A stretch of DNA of 64,000 bases from contig NZ_CP101154.1 in assembly GCF_024298905.1 (NCBI RefSeq), forward strand, positions 372,001 through 436,000. The letters run 5' to 3'. A program made the position numbers and the translations under genes. Shown here piece by piece: positions 24,392 to 32,813 of this stretch (its first letter is position 1; every line of letters starts with the position of its first letter). The stretch is from Natronomonas marina. GTDB taxonomy: Archaea > Halobacteriota > Halobacteria > Halobacteriales > Haloarculaceae. The notes beneath the pieces were generated by a model. The model had not been told where the DNA came from. It did not search any database and saw only the letters and a program-made list of their open reading frames with translations.

Positions 24392-25584
24392 TAGTTGGGG
24401 TACCGACCGAGACCGTTCCGGGGGAGACGCGCGTCGCGCTCGTCCCGCCGAAGACCGAGGACCTCATCGAGGACGGCCACGAGGTAGTCGTCGCGTCCGG
24501 CGCCGGCACGGGGTCGGACTGGACCGACGCCGACTACCGCGAGGCCGGCTGTGAGGTCGTCGACGACCGCGAGACGGTGTTCGAACGCGCCGACGTCGTC
24601 GCACAGGTCCGGGCGATGGGCGCGAGACCGGACGACGACGTCGACCCCTACCGGGAGGGACAGGTCGTCGTCGGCCTGCTGGGTCCGTACGACCTGGACG
24701 ACCGACTGCAGCGCCTCGCCGACACCGGGGTCACGGCCTTCGCGCTCGAACTCATGCCGCGCATCAGCCGGGCACAGAGCATGGACGCGCTGTCGTCGAT
24801 GTCCAGCATCGGAGGCTACAAGTCGGCGATAGTCGCCGCCGAGGCGCTGCCGAAGATGTTCCCCCTGCAGATGACCGCCGCGGGCACCGTCCAGCCGGCC
24901 GAGGTGTTCGTCATCGGGGCCGGCGTCGCCGGCCTGCAGGCCATCGCCACGGCCGACCGCCTCGGCGCCTCCGTCCGCGGCTACGACATCCGCCTCGAGG
25001 TGAAACAGGAGGTCGAGAGCCTCGGCGCCGACTTCGTCGAACTCGACCTCGAGACCGAGGGCTCCGGCGACGACGAGGGGTACGCCCGCGAGATGGACGA
25101 CGAGTTCCTCGAGAAACAGCGCCAGGAACTCACCCGCGTCGTCGGCGAGTCCGACGTGGTCATCACCACCGCGGCCGTCCCCGGCAAGCCCGCCCCGGAA
25201 CTCGTCACCGAGGAGATGCTCGACGGGATGGATTCGGGCGGCGTCGTCGTCGACCTCTCGGCCGCGACGGGCGGCAACTGCGAGGTGACCGACCCCGGCG
25301 AGACGGTCGAGTACGACGGCGTCACCGTCTTCGGGCCGACGAACCTGCCCGCGACCGTCCCGCACCACGCCAGCCAACTGTACTCGAACAACGTCTCGAA
25401 CTTCCTGGAGAACCTCTACGACGATGGCGAACTCGACACCGACGACGAGATCGTGGACTCGACGATGCTCACCCACGACGGCGACGTCCGCTGGACGCAC
25501 CCGGCCGAGGCGGCCGACGACGGGGACGACTCCGAGGCGCCCGAGGGAGACGCCGCCGAAGCGGAGGGCGACGATGACGACTGA
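24388..25584 (+). CDS. pntAA: NAD(P) transhydrogenase alpha subunit, NAD-binding part
   Basis: Soluble domain I of proton-translocating transhydrogenase, which passes hydride between NAD(H) and NADP(H) while protons cross the membrane. The 398 residues resemble alanine dehydrogenase: VPTETVPGETRVALVP at the start, the Rossmann motif VFVIGAGVAGLQAIATA, and VVVDLSAATGGNCEVTDPGE late in the domain. An acidic tail of about 25 residues (EAADDGDDSEAPEGDAAEAE) replaces the membrane helices that are fused here in E. coli PntA; those are the separate next gene. It overlaps the preceding small frame. Confidence 0.92.
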   Translation: MIVGVPTETVPGETRVALVPPKTEDLIEDGHEVVVASGAGTGSDWTDADYREAGCEVVDDRETVFERADVVAQVRAMGARPDDDVDPYREGQVVVGLLGPYDLDDRLQRLADTGVTAFALELMPRISRAQSMDALSSMSSIGGYKSAIVAAEALPKMFPLQMTAAGTVQPAEVFVIGAGVAGLQAIATADRLGASVRGYDIRLEVKQEVESLGADFVELDLETEGSGDDEGYAREMDDEFLEKQRQELTRVVGESDVVITTAAVPGKPAPELVTEEMLDGMDSGGVVVDLSAATGGNCEVTDPGETVEYDGVTVFGPTNLPATVPHHASQLYSNNVSNFLENLYDDGELDTDDEIVDSTMLTHDGDVRWTHPAEAADDGDDSEAPEGDAAEAEGDDDD

Positions 25585-25636
25585 GACGGCCGGGCGGTCT
25601 CGGGCCGCGACGCGAACCCGGAGGGCCGATCCGTGA
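25574..25636 (+). CDS. Possible 20-residue bridging peptide between pntAA and pntAB
   Basis: ATGACGACTGAG starts inside the last codons of pntAA, seven bases after GGAGG, and the frame ends in TGA that overlaps the GTG of pntAB (GTGA). The peptide is Arg/Thr-rich. The GGAGG is also pntAA coding sequence (Glu-Gly), so it may be accidental, and pntAB has its own GGAGG eight bases before its GTG. Weak case for a gene; it may only relay ribosomes. Confidence 0.25.
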   Translation: MTTETAGRSRAATRTRRADP

Positions 25637-25914
25637 CGGACCTCATCACGAACCTGACGTTCTTCGTCCTGGCGGCGTTCCTCGGCTACTCCATCATCAC
25701 CAAGATCCCGGCGACGCTGCACACGCCGCTGATGTCGGGCGCCAACGCCATCACCGGCATCACGCTGGTCGGCGCCGTGGTGGTCGCCGGCTCCGGGTCG
25801 ACGACGCTTGCGACCGCGCTCGGCTTCCTCGCGGTCGTGATGGCGACCATCAACGTCGTCGGGGGCTACCTGGTGAGCCACATCATGCTGCAGGACTTCC
25901 ACGGGGGGAACTGA
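25633..25914 (+). CDS. pntAB: NAD(P) transhydrogenase alpha subunit, membrane part
   Basis: A 93-residue protein with three to four membrane helices (NLTFFVLAAFLGYSIITKIP; TGITLVGAVVVAGSG; TALGFLAVVMATINVVGGYL). It corresponds to the membrane segment at the C-terminus of E. coli PntA, encoded separately in many archaea and bacteria. KIPATLHTPLMSGANAITGI is the family signature, and the end LVSHIMLQDFHGGN is characteristic. A GTG start is used, supported by CGGAGG at the right spacing. It lies between pntAA and pntB and completes domain II with PntB. Confidence 0.92.
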   Translation: MTDLITNLTFFVLAAFLGYSIITKIPATLHTPLMSGANAITGITLVGAVVVAGSGSTTLATALGFLAVVMATINVVGGYLVSHIMLQDFHGGN

Positions 25915-25916
25915 CC

Positions 25917-27347
25917 GTGGTGGACTTCCTCTCGGATTCGGTGCTTCGGCTGGTCTACCTGGTCGCGGCGGTCCTGTTCATCCAGGGACTCCGCGACATG
26001 ACCCACCCGCGGACGGCGGTCCGCGGGAACCTCACCTCGGCGGCCGGGATGCTCGTCGCCGTCGTCGTCACGCTGCTGAACTTCGAGATACTCTCGCCGG
26101 CCGTCCTGGTCGGGGGTCTCGCCGTCGGCAGCCTCGTCGGCGCCGGCCTCGGGATGACCGTCGACATGACCGAGATGCCGCAACTCGTCGGCGCGTTCAA
26201 CGGCTTCGGCGGCGGCGCCTCCGCGCTCGTGGCCGGCGCCGAACTCGTCGCGCGGGCCGGCAACGGGGGCGCGTTCCCGACCGACGTCGCCGTCGCGGCG
26301 GCCGCCTCCGGCATCATCGGCGCCGTGACCTTCACCGGCAGCATGGTCGCCGCCGGCAAACTCCACGGCGTCGTCACCGGGTCGGCCATCCGCTACACCG
26401 GCGAACAGGTGGTCAAGGCGCTACTGCTGGGCGTCGCGGTGCTGGCGGGCGGCTACCTCGTCGTCCAGCCGGACCTGCTGTCGTCGGTGCTGCAGGGGTC
26501 GTGGGTGCCGGCGTTCTGGCTGCTCGTCGCCGCCGCCGCCGTTCTCGGCGTGATGCTCGTCATCCCCATCGGCGGGGCGGACATGCCCGTCGTCATCGCG
26601 CTGCTGAACGCCTACTCCGGGCTGGCGGCGGCCGGTACCGGGTTCGTCCTCACGAACACGGCCCTCATCATCGCGGGCACGCTCGTCGGCGCCGCCGGGT
26701 TCATCCTGACCGTCATCATGTGCGAGTCGATGAACCGCTCGCTGACCAACGTGCTGTTCGGCGGCTTCGGCGAGGAGGCCTCCAGCGAGGAGATGGACGA
26801 CATCTACGAGGGCAACATCACGGAGACCTCGCCGGCAGAACTGGAGATGCTTCTGGACACCGCCGACCGGGTCGTCGTCGTGCCGGGCTACGGGATGGCG
26901 GTCGCACAGGCCCAGCACGCCGTCGCGGAACTGTCCGGGTTGCTCGACGAGGACGGCGTCGAGGTGGCGTTCGGCATCCATCCGGTCGCCGGCCGGATGC
27001 CGGGTCACATGAACGTCCTGCTGGCCGAGGCGGACGTCCCCTACGACAAGATGAAGGAACTCGAGGAGGTCAACCCGACCTTCTCGCAGACGGACGTGGT
27101 CATCGTCACCGGGGCCAACGACGTGGTGAACCCGCGGGCCAACGAGGCCGACGGCAGCCCCATCTCCGGGATGCCGGTGTTGAACGTCGGGGACGCTGGC
27201 ACCGTCGTCGTCAACAAGCGGAGCCTCAGCCCCGGCTTCTCCGGGATTCCCAATCCGCTTTTCGCCCAGGACAACACGGTGATGCTGTTCGGCGACGGCA
27301 AGGAGACGATGCAGGAGGTCGTAAACGAGTACAAGGAGAACCGGTAG
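25917..27347 (+). CDS. pntB: NAD(P) transhydrogenase beta subunit
   Basis: A 476-residue subunit with about eight membrane helices in residues 10-270, forming the proton channel with PntAB, then the NADP-binding domain III (from about residue 310). Domain III shows [40 protein letters not shown] and [16 protein letters not shown], where NADP and the DI-DIII interface are contacted. The GTG start is 3 bp after the pntAB stop; a second GTG follows it directly. The complex would supply NADPH from NADH using proton motive force. Confidence 0.93.
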   Translation: MVDFLSDSVLRLVYLVAAVLFIQGLRDMTHPRTAVRGNLTSAAGMLVAVVVTLLNFEILSPAVLVGGLAVGSLVGAGLGMTVDMTEMPQLVGAFNGFGGGASALVAGAELVARAGNGGAFPTDVAVAAAASGIIGAVTFTGSMVAAGKLHGVVTGSAIRYTGEQVVKALLLGVAVLAGGYLVVQPDLLSSVLQGSWVPAFWLLVAAAAVLGVMLVIPIGGADMPVVIALLNAYSGLAAAGTGFVLTNTALIIAGTLVGAAGFILTVIMCESMNRSLTNVLFGGFGEEASSEEMDDIYEGNITETSPAELEMLLDTADRVVVVPGYGMAVAQAQHAVAELSGLLDEDGVEVAFGIHPVAGRMPGHMNVLLAEADVPYDKMKELEEVNPTFSQTDVVIVTGANDVVNPRANEADGSPISGMPVLNVGDAGTVVVNKRSLSPGFSGIPNPLFAQDNTVMLFGDGKETMQEVVNEYKENR

Positions 27348-27374
27348 CGACCGACCCCACCGCTCGACCGTCCT

Positions 27375-27390
27375 CGAAACTCATTTAACC
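27375..27390 (+). promoter_or_regulatory. Promoter of the ribosomal/translation cluster
   Basis: CGAAAC followed by a TCATTTAACC box, 25-30 bp upstream of the L39e ATG at 27415. This is a typical haloarchaeal BRE-TATA pair placed so that transcription would start at or very near the start codon (leaderless). Confidence 0.6.
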
Positions 27391-27414
27391 ACCGCGGCGG
27401 AACGTCCGTCCACT

Positions 27415-27567
27415 ATGAGCAAGAAGTCGAAGGCCAAGAAGAAGCGCCTCTCGAAACTCGAGCGGCAGAACAGCCGCGTGCCGGCCTGGGTCATCATGAA
27501 GACCGACCGCGACACGCTCCGCAACCACAAGCGCCGCAATTGGCGGCGGAACGACACGGACGAATGA
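27415..27567 (+). CDS. rpl39e: Ribosomal protein L39e
   Basis: A 50-residue, very basic protein of the large subunit, located at the exit-tunnel wall. The sequence [20 protein letters not shown], then [12 protein letters not shown] and [14 protein letters not shown], is unmistakable L39e. It is too short for many gene finders. The stop overlaps the L31e ATG (ATGA). It opens the conserved archaeal string L39e-L31e-aIF6, whose remaining usual members (LX, prefoldin alpha, FtsY) come after an interruption. Confidence 0.97.
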   Translation: MSKKSKAKKKRLSKLERQNSRVPAWVIMKTDRDTLRNHKRRNWRRNDTDE

Positions 27568-27836
27568 GCGCCGAATTCGACGAGCGCGTCATGACGGTGC
27601 CGCTGCGGGACGTCCTCGCGGAGTCGAAGGGCCAGCGCGCCGACAAGGCCATGAGCCTCGTCCGCTCGCACCTCGCCCAGCACTTCAACGTCGCCGAGGA
27701 CGACGTCCGCCTGGACCCCTCCATCAACGAGGCCGTCTGGTCGCGCGGCCGCTCGAAGCCCCCCGAGAAGCTCCGCGTCCGCGCCGCCCGCTTCGAGGAG
27801 GAGGGCGAGGCGGTCGTCGAGGCCGAGACCGCATAA
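27564..27836 (+). CDS. rpl31e: Ribosomal protein L31e
   Basis: A 90-residue large-subunit protein near the tunnel exit, part of the docking platform for nascent-chain factors. [40 protein letters not shown] and [20 protein letters not shown] are family signatures. The acidic C-terminal tail ([13 protein letters not shown]) is a halophilic feature. It overlaps L39e and ends one base before the aIF6 GTG. Confidence 0.96.
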   Translation: MSAEFDERVMTVPLRDVLAESKGQRADKAMSLVRSHLAQHFNVAEDDVRLDPSINEAVWSRGRSKPPEKLRVRAARFEEEGEAVVEAETA

Positions 27837-27837
27837 C

Positions 27838-28503
27838 GTGCTCCGTGCGGCCCTCTCCGGCTCCGCCTACGTCGGCGTCTTCGCGCGGGCCACCGACGAT
27901 TGTCTCCTGATCCGTCCGGACGTCGAGGAGTCGCTGCTCGAGGAGTTCGAGGCGGAACTGGAGGTGCCGGCCGTCGAGACGACCGTCGCCGGGTCGACGA
28001 CCGTCGGTTCGCTGGCCGTCGGCAACGACAGCGGCATCCTCGTCAGCGAGCGGGTCCGCGACCGCGAGGTCGACCGCATCGAGACGGCGACGGACCTGCC
28101 GGTCGTGGAGCTTCCGGGCCGCATCAACGCCGCCGGAAACGTCGTCCTCGCGAACAACGAGGGGGCCTACGCCCACCCCGACCTCTCCCGAAAGGCGATT
28201 CAGGCCGTCGAGGACGCCCTCGACGTCCCCGTCGAGCGTGGGACCCTCGCCGGCGTGCGGACCGTCGGGACGGCGGCCGTCGCCACCGACGACGGGGTGC
28301 TCTGTCATCCGAAGACGACCGACGAGGAACTGGACGCCCTCGAGGAACTGCTCGGCGTCTACGCCGACATCGGGACCATCAACTACGGTGGCCCGCTGGT
28401 CGGCTCCGGCCTCGTGGCCAACGAGAACGGCTACGTGGTCGGCCAGGACACTACGGGACCCGAACTCGGGCGCATCGAGGACGCGCTCGGCTACATCGAC
28501 TGA
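27838..28503 (+). CDS. tif6: Translation initiation factor aIF6
   Basis: A 221-residue anti-association factor that binds the large ribosomal subunit and prevents premature joining. Five similar beta-alpha modules are visible as repeats of the pattern VPxVET/[15 protein letters not shown] and [37 protein letters not shown] and [19 protein letters not shown], consistent with its five-fold pseudo-symmetry. The start is GTG, one base after L31e. The stop codon TGA is also the first base triplet of the dispersed repeat at 28501. Confidence 0.95.
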   Translation: MLRAALSGSAYVGVFARATDDCLLIRPDVEESLLEEFEAELEVPAVETTVAGSTTVGSLAVGNDSGILVSERVRDREVDRIETATDLPVVELPGRINAAGNVVLANNEGAYAHPDLSRKAIQAVEDALDVPVERGTLAGVRTVGTAAVATDDGVLCHPKTTDEELDALEELLGVYADIGTINYGGPLVGSGLVANENGYVVGQDTTGPELGRIEDALGYID

Positions 28504-28602
28504 TACTGCCGGCCGCAATTACGCGGCGTCCGTTTCGTGATGTTCGACAGTGGCCGTTCCGTACGACCGGGTCTCCGCAACTACTGGTTCGGACAGCCAC
28601 AG
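28501..28602. repeat. Dispersed repeat, diverged copy (after tif6)
   Basis: Aligns without gaps to 54704-54805, 79 of 102 positions identical by hand count. Both copies start TGATACTGCCGGC, where TGA is the stop of the preceding plus-strand gene, and both lie between convergent genes. This copy has lost the right inverted repeat that is perfect in the other. It sits at the point where the translation cluster is interrupted. Confidence 0.6.
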
Positions 28603-28660
28603 TACGAGCCGGCTTCGCTCCCGGCCCGCAGACCGGACGAAGTCACCCGAGAGCGCCCGA

Positions 28661-29626
28661 TCAGGGCTCGACGACGAGTTTGCCGAGGAAGCTGTCCTCC
28701 ATGACGGCGCGCTGTGCCTCGCCAGCCTCCTCGAGGTCGTAGGAGCGGGCTACCTCGATGGACAGCGCGCCGATGTCCATGAGGTGGGCGATACCCCGGA
28801 GCGGAACCCGGAGGTCGGGCGCGTTGAACAGGCTCATGAACTGGTAGCTCACGTCCTTCGAGCGGGCGGCGCCGTCGTTGGTGAACCCCGGCGCGGGATC
28901 GTTCTCGCCGATACCGACCACCCTCGCCTCCGGTGCGGCCACGTCGGCGTCGAACTGGAGGTAGTCGTCGAGTCGGTGGTCCAGCACCACGTCGACGCCG
29001 CCGTCGGACGCCGCCAGTACTTCGTCGACGAGGCCGTCGCTGGCGTAGTCGAGGACGGTGTCGGCGCCGAGGGCCGCGAGGTCGTCGTGGTAGTCGGGGC
29101 TGGCGGTGGTGACCGTCCGGGCGCTGACCGCGGCGGCTATCTGGACGGCGGCGTGGCCGACGCCGCCGGACCCGCCGTGGACGAGACAGTACTCGGCGGG
29201 GTCGAGGTTCGCGTGGTCGACGAGCGCGCGCCAGGCGGTCGCCGCGACGACGCCGGCCGCCCCCGCCTCGACGAGGTCGACGCCGTCTGGCAGGGCGACG
29301 ACGCGGTCCCCGGGGACCGTCGCGTACTCGGCGTAGCCGCCCTGGTAGCCGGCGTTGCCGATGCCGGTGCCGAACACCCGGTCGCCGGTCTCGAAGTCCT
29401 CGATTCCCGCGCCCACCTCGCCGACGACGCCGGCGAAGTCGACGCCCGGGGTGAAGGGGAGACCGACGGGTTCGTAGGAGCCCTCCCGGAAGTACGTGTC
29501 CACGGGGTTGACACCCGCGGCGGCCACCTCGACGAGCAGTTCGTCGTCGGCCGGGTCGGGGCGGGACACGTCCTCGACGGCCAGTACCTCCGTGCCACCG
29601 TGCTCGGAGAGTCGGACGGCTCTCAT
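28661..29626 (-). CDS. NADPH:quinone reductase / zeta-crystallin-like MDR protein
   Basis: A 321-residue medium-chain dehydrogenase/reductase without the zinc ligands of alcohol dehydrogenases, as in quinone oxidoreductases. The N-terminal GroES-like domain includes GVNPVDTYFREGSYEP and LPFTPGVDFAGVVGEVG; the Rossmann domain has YCLVHGGSGGVGHAAVQIA for NADPH. It probably reduces quinones or enones with NADPH. It runs opposite to, and splits, the translation cluster. The promoter has a TATA-like CTTATACC about 30 bp upstream of the ATG and a GTGTATCCAC motif directly before it. Confidence 0.88.
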   Translation of the reverse strand: MRAVRLSEHGGTEVLAVEDVSRPDPADDELLVEVAAAGVNPVDTYFREGSYEPVGLPFTPGVDFAGVVGEVGAGIEDFETGDRVFGTGIGNAGYQGGYAEYATVPGDRVVALPDGVDLVEAGAAGVVAATAWRALVDHANLDPAEYCLVHGGSGGVGHAAVQIAAAVSARTVTTASPDYHDDLAALGADTVLDYASDGLVDEVLAASDGGVDVVLDHRLDDYLQFDADVAAPEARVVGIGENDPAPGFTNDGAARSKDVSYQFMSLFNAPDLRVPLRGIAHLMDIGALSIEVARSYDLEEAGEAQRAVMEDSFLGKLVVEP

Positions 29627-29763
29627 GACGTGGATACACTCCCTGCGTCGGTATAAGCGTGTGTCCCGACGCGAGGCGGGGACGGCATCGGCGGCCCGGT
29701 CGGAGCGGCCGTCCCGAACCGGGATGAGGAAGATACTTCCCGCTCGCGGTCCGTCGTCCGTAC

Positions 29764-29937
29764 ATGAGCGAGTTTACTGTCCGGGGCCGGTTCCCCGCCC
29801 GCTACGGCGAGCAGGCGTTCGAGAAACAGGTCGAGGCACCCAACGAGGACGTCGCCGTCGAGCGGGCCTACGCGGAGTTCGGCTCCCAGCACGGGCTGAA
29901 GCGCACCCAGATCGACATCGACGGGGTGGACGCATGA
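29764..29937 (+). CDS. rplX: Ribosomal protein LX (L18Ae / L20e)
   Basis: A 57-residue archaeal large-subunit protein. EFTVRGRFPARYGEQAFEKQ, EAPNEDVAVERAYAEFGSQH and LKRTQIDIDG match the family along its whole length. The start ATG is close to a promoter-like stretch GAAGATACTTCC; the stop overlaps the prefoldin ATG. It resumes the cluster after the reverse-oriented oxidoreductase. Confidence 0.95.
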   Translation: MSEFTVRGRFPARYGEQAFEKQVEAPNEDVAVERAYAEFGSQHGLKRTQIDIDGVDA

Positions 29938-30395
29938 GCCTCGGCGGTGGCGGTGGCGGCGGCGCCATGCAGCAGATCCAGCAGCAACTCCAGGCCCTCG
30001 AAGAGGAGAAGCAGGCCATCGAGGCCGAAATCGAGGCCGTCGAGGACGAGAAGGCCGAGATCGACGAGGCCATCGAGGCCATCGAGACGCTGGAGACCGA
30101 CGACACGGTGCAGGTCCCGCTCGGTGGCGGCGCCTACGTCCGCGCGGAGATTCAGGACATGGACCAGGTCGTCGTCGGCCTGGGCGGCGGCTACGCCGCC
30201 GAGCGCGACAGCGAGGGCGCGGTCGACTCCCTGGAGACGAAGAAGGACACCCTCGACGACCGCATCGCCGAACTGGAAGACGAAATCGACGAGGTCGACG
30301 AGGAGACCGAGGAACTCGAACAGAAGGCCCAGCAGGCCCAGCAACAGCAGATGCAGCAGATGCAACAGCAGATGCAGCAGCAGGACGACGAGTAA
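29934..30395 (+). CDS. pfdA: Prefoldin alpha subunit
   Basis: A 153-residue chaperone subunit that with prefoldin beta forms a hexameric jellyfish holding unfolded proteins for the thermosome. Two long coiled-coil helices (residues about 12-60 and 95-150) flank the central beta hairpins with VQVPLGGGAYVRAEIQDMDQ and VVVGLGGGYAAERD. The tail is a Gln/Met-rich run (QQMQQM and so on), an extended coiled coil. The ATG overlaps the LX stop (ATGA), and ftsY follows 6 bp later. Confidence 0.94.
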   Translation: MSLGGGGGGGAMQQIQQQLQALEEEKQAIEAEIEAVEDEKAEIDEAIEAIETLETDDTVQVPLGGGAYVRAEIQDMDQVVVGLGGGYAAERDSEGAVDSLETKKDTLDDRIAELEDEIDEVDEETEELEQKAQQAQQQQMQQMQQQMQQQDDE

Positions 30396-30401
30396 GGCGC
30401 G

Positions 30402-31478
30402 ATGTTCGACGGACTGAAAGAGAAGCTCGGCCGGTTCCAGGAGGACGTCGAGGAGGAGGCCGAGGCGGCCGACAGCGAGGCGGCGGACGACGCCGAGTCC
30501 GCCGAGCCCACCGAGTCCGCCGAATCCACCGCGTCTACCGACGCCGCTGCCGCCGACGAGTCCGACGAGAGCGAGGACGAGGAGGACGACGTCGGTCTCG
30601 CCAAGAAGGCGGCGCTGGCCGCGACGGGCAAGACCATCATCACCGAGTCGGAGCTCGAGGAGCCGCTCGAACAGCTCGAACTCGAGTTGCTGCAGGGCGA
30701 CGTCGAGATGAGCGTCGCCCGGGAGATAACCGACCGCATCCGCGAGCGACTGGTCGGCGACACCCGCAAGCAGGTCGAGTCCGGCGAGCAGGTCGTCCAG
30801 CGGGCCATCGCCGACGCGCTCCGGGAGGTCATCGGCGTCGGCCAGTTCGACTTCGAGGGTCGCATCGCCGAGGCCGAGAAGCCAATCGTGATGGTGTTCA
30901 CCGGCGTCAACGGCGTCGGCAAGACCACCTCCATCGCCAAGATGGCCCGGTGGCTGGAGGAGCGCGGCTACTCGTCGGTGCTGGCCAACGGCGACACCTA
31001 CCGGGCCGGCGCAAACGAGCAGATCGAGGAGCACGCCGAGGTCCTCGGCAAGAAGATAATCACCCACGAGCAGGGCGGCGACCCGGCGGCGGTCATCTAC
31101 GACGCCGTCGAGTACGCCGAGGCCAACGGCGTCGACGTCGTGCTGGGCGACACCGCCGGTCGCCTGCACACCTCCAACGACCTGATGGCGCAACTGGAGA
31201 AGATCGACCGCGTCGTCGACCCGGACATGACGCTGTTCGTCGACGAGGCCGTCGCGGGCCAGGACGCGACCAACCGGGCCGAGGAGTTCAACGACGCCGC
31301 CGAAATCGACGGCGCCATCCTCACGAAGGCCGACGCGGACTCCCAGGGCGGGGCCGCCATCTCCATCGCCCACGTCACCGGCAAGCCGATACTCTTCCTC
31401 GGGACCGGGCAGGGCTACGAGGACCTGGAGCGGTTCGACCCCGACGTCATCGTCGACCGCCTGCTCGACGAGGCGTAG
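30402..31478 (+). CDS. ftsY: Signal recognition particle receptor FtsY
   Basis: GTPase that receives SRP-ribosome complexes at the membrane. The 358 residues comprise a short amphipathic start, an acidic A domain (residues 15-64) and the NG domain. The G domain has the P-loop GVNGVGKTTSIAKMARWL (168-185), DTYRAGANEQIEEH, DTAGRLHTSNDLMAQLEKID and TKADADSQGGAAIS. The end GQGYEDLERFDPDVIVDRLL is typical. It closes the L39e-to-FtsY cluster that joins ribosome, chaperone and targeting genes. Confidence 0.96.
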   Translation: MFDGLKEKLGRFQEDVEEEAEAADSEAADDAESAEPTESAESTASTDAAAADESDESEDEEDDVGLAKKAALAATGKTIITESELEEPLEQLELELLQGDVEMSVAREITDRIRERLVGDTRKQVESGEQVVQRAIADALREVIGVGQFDFEGRIAEAEKPIVMVFTGVNGVGKTTSIAKMARWLEERGYSSVLANGDTYRAGANEQIEEHAEVLGKKIITHEQGGDPAAVIYDAVEYAEANGVDVVLGDTAGRLHTSNDLMAQLEKIDRVVDPDMTLFVDEAVAGQDATNRAEEFNDAAEIDGAILTKADADSQGGAAISIAHVTGKPILFLGTGQGYEDLERFDPDVIVDRLLDEA

Positions 31479-31482
31479 GCCC

Positions 31483-31863
31483 GTGCGGGACGGTGTCGCC
31501 GTCGCCGTCCTCGCGGTCGCGTTCCTCGGCGTCGGGGTTTGGTTCGCCACCACGACCACCGACCTCCCGAGCGAGGCGGCCCCGAACGCCACGTTCTCCG
31601 TGAACGACCTCGACGACGGGACGGTCGCCGTCGAGCACGCGGGCGGCGAGCCGCTCGACGGCGACGCCGTCAGGGTGCTGGTCTACGAGGACCGACTCCT
31701 GCCGGACCGGACCGTCCACGCGTCGACGTGGGCGGAGAACGGGACCGTCGGCCCGGGTGATCGGCTCCGCATCGAGGACCCGCGGATCGAGTCCGGTCAC
31801 AGAGTCGTCGTCCGGTGGTTCGGCGAAAACGGGCAGGCCAACCTCGCCGAGACGCGTCTCTAG
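31483..31863 (+). CDS. Membrane-anchored protein with archaeal pilin-like ectodomain
   Basis: A 126-residue protein with GTG start 4 bp after ftsY. It has one N-terminal hydrophobic helix (VAVAVLAVAFLGVGVWFATT), then a short beta-sandwich: ATFSVNDLDDGTVAVEHAGG, EPLDGDAVRVLVYEDRLL and RVVVRWFGENGQ. The pattern of HxGGxPLDxxxVxV resembles the C-terminal domain of haloarchaeal type IV pilins, but the processing motif before the helix is lacking. It would face the cell exterior. It overlaps the convergent zinc-ribbon gene by 4 bp. Function unknown. Confidence 0.6.
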   Translation: MRDGVAVAVLAVAFLGVGVWFATTTTDLPSEAAPNATFSVNDLDDGTVAVEHAGGEPLDGDAVRVLVYEDRLLPDRTVHASTWAENGTVGPGDRLRIEDPRIESGHRVVVRWFGENGQANLAETRL

Positions 31864-32699
31864 GCGCCGGCCTCGGCGTCTGGGCCCGCCGCGGCGTCGG
31901 GTTCCTCGTAGGGCACCTCGAGCAGGCGGTCGCCGCAGTCCTCGCAGGCGACGCCGACGACGGTGGTCGACCGACAGCAGGACTCGACGACCTCGGTGTC
32001 GGCGGTGACGGGGCCACCACAGGCGGGGCAGATCTCGACGAAGACGCGGAGCCCGCCGAGCAGTTGGCTGCGGCGCTGTGGATCCAGGGCCTCCCAGCCG
32101 TCGACCCGCTCGGGGAGCTCCTTGGCGGCGGCGAGGTCGGCCAGAAGCGCCGCCCGGGACTCCCACTGGCCGATCTGCGTGCCGTTCTCCGTGGCGATGT
32201 AGGCCTCCCCGTAGGACTCGAAGACCACCTCGCCGCCGTCGAGGTCGAGCTGGTCGGCCAGTTCGACCCGCAGCGTCTCCTCGTCGGCGAGCCGTTCCAT
32301 CCGCTCGCGCCAGTCGGTCTCGAAGGCGTCGGTGAGACAGAGGTCGTCGCTCTCCTCGCAGGGTTCGACGACGCCGGCCCCCAGGAGCACCGTCTCGGGG
32401 TCGAACTCCTCGGGGGCGACCGGCTCCGGGTCGGGCTGCTTGTCGAACTTCGCCAGCAGCCAGTCTGGGAAGTACCGCTTCGTGAGTTCGGGCGTCTTCG
32501 GGACGAGATAGCCCCGCAGCCAGATGCTCGCAACGCCCAGGGCGGCGAACCCGACCGCGACGGGCACCGAGACGAACGCGAGTCCGGCGGCCACGACCGC
32601 CGTGATCGCGAGGTTCGTCGCCGTGCAGGGAATACAGCGGTTCTCCCCGGTGTACTCCGGCTGTCGAACCCGGTCCAGCGCCTTGCTCGTCACTGACAT
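31860..32699 (-). CDS. Membrane-associated double zinc-ribbon protein
   Basis: A 279-residue protein. Near the N-terminus is a CxxC (ENRCIPCTATN) next to two hydrophobic helices (LAITAVVAAGLAFVSVPVAV; GFAALGVASIWLRGYL). The C-terminal part carries a second cysteine set: ICPACGG, then VESCCRS and VACEDCGDRL, likely a zinc ribbon. The middle is acidic and soluble. I chose the Met at 32699 because it precedes the CxxC/helix region closely; an upstream Met exists but lies beyond the likely promoter T-run. I recognise no family. One of the four 25-bp dyads is 90 bp upstream. Confidence 0.65.
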   Translation of the reverse strand: MSVTSKALDRVRQPEYTGENRCIPCTATNLAITAVVAAGLAFVSVPVAVGFAALGVASIWLRGYLVPKTPELTKRYFPDWLLAKFDKQPDPEPVAPEEFDPETVLLGAGVVEPCEESDDLCLTDAFETDWRERMERLADEETLRVELADQLDLDGGEVVFESYGEAYIATENGTQIGQWESRAALLADLAAAKELPERVDGWEALDPQRRSQLLGGLRVFVEICPACGGPVTADTEVVESCCRSTTVVGVACEDCGDRLLEVPYEEPDAAAGPDAEAGA

Positions 32700-32788
32700 A
32701 GACGGGTGTACGCCTGGGACAGCAAAAAAATGCCGTTGCGATGCGGGGAAATCAACCAGTCCGGCCGATGTCACGACGGCCGGCGTCC

Positions 32789-32813
32789 GTTTCCTATACC
32801 GGAATACGGTTTA
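32789..32813. promoter_or_regulatory. 25-bp dyad motif, copy 1
   Basis: Read on the minus strand it has the form TAAACCGTAT-N6-ATAGGAAAC. It starts at the TAA stop of the enoyl-CoA hydratase and is 90 bp upstream of the zinc-ribbon gene start. Core arms are CGTAT and ATAGG (one mismatch from perfect symmetry). Related copies are at 33616, 37494 and 39430. Confidence 0.5.
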
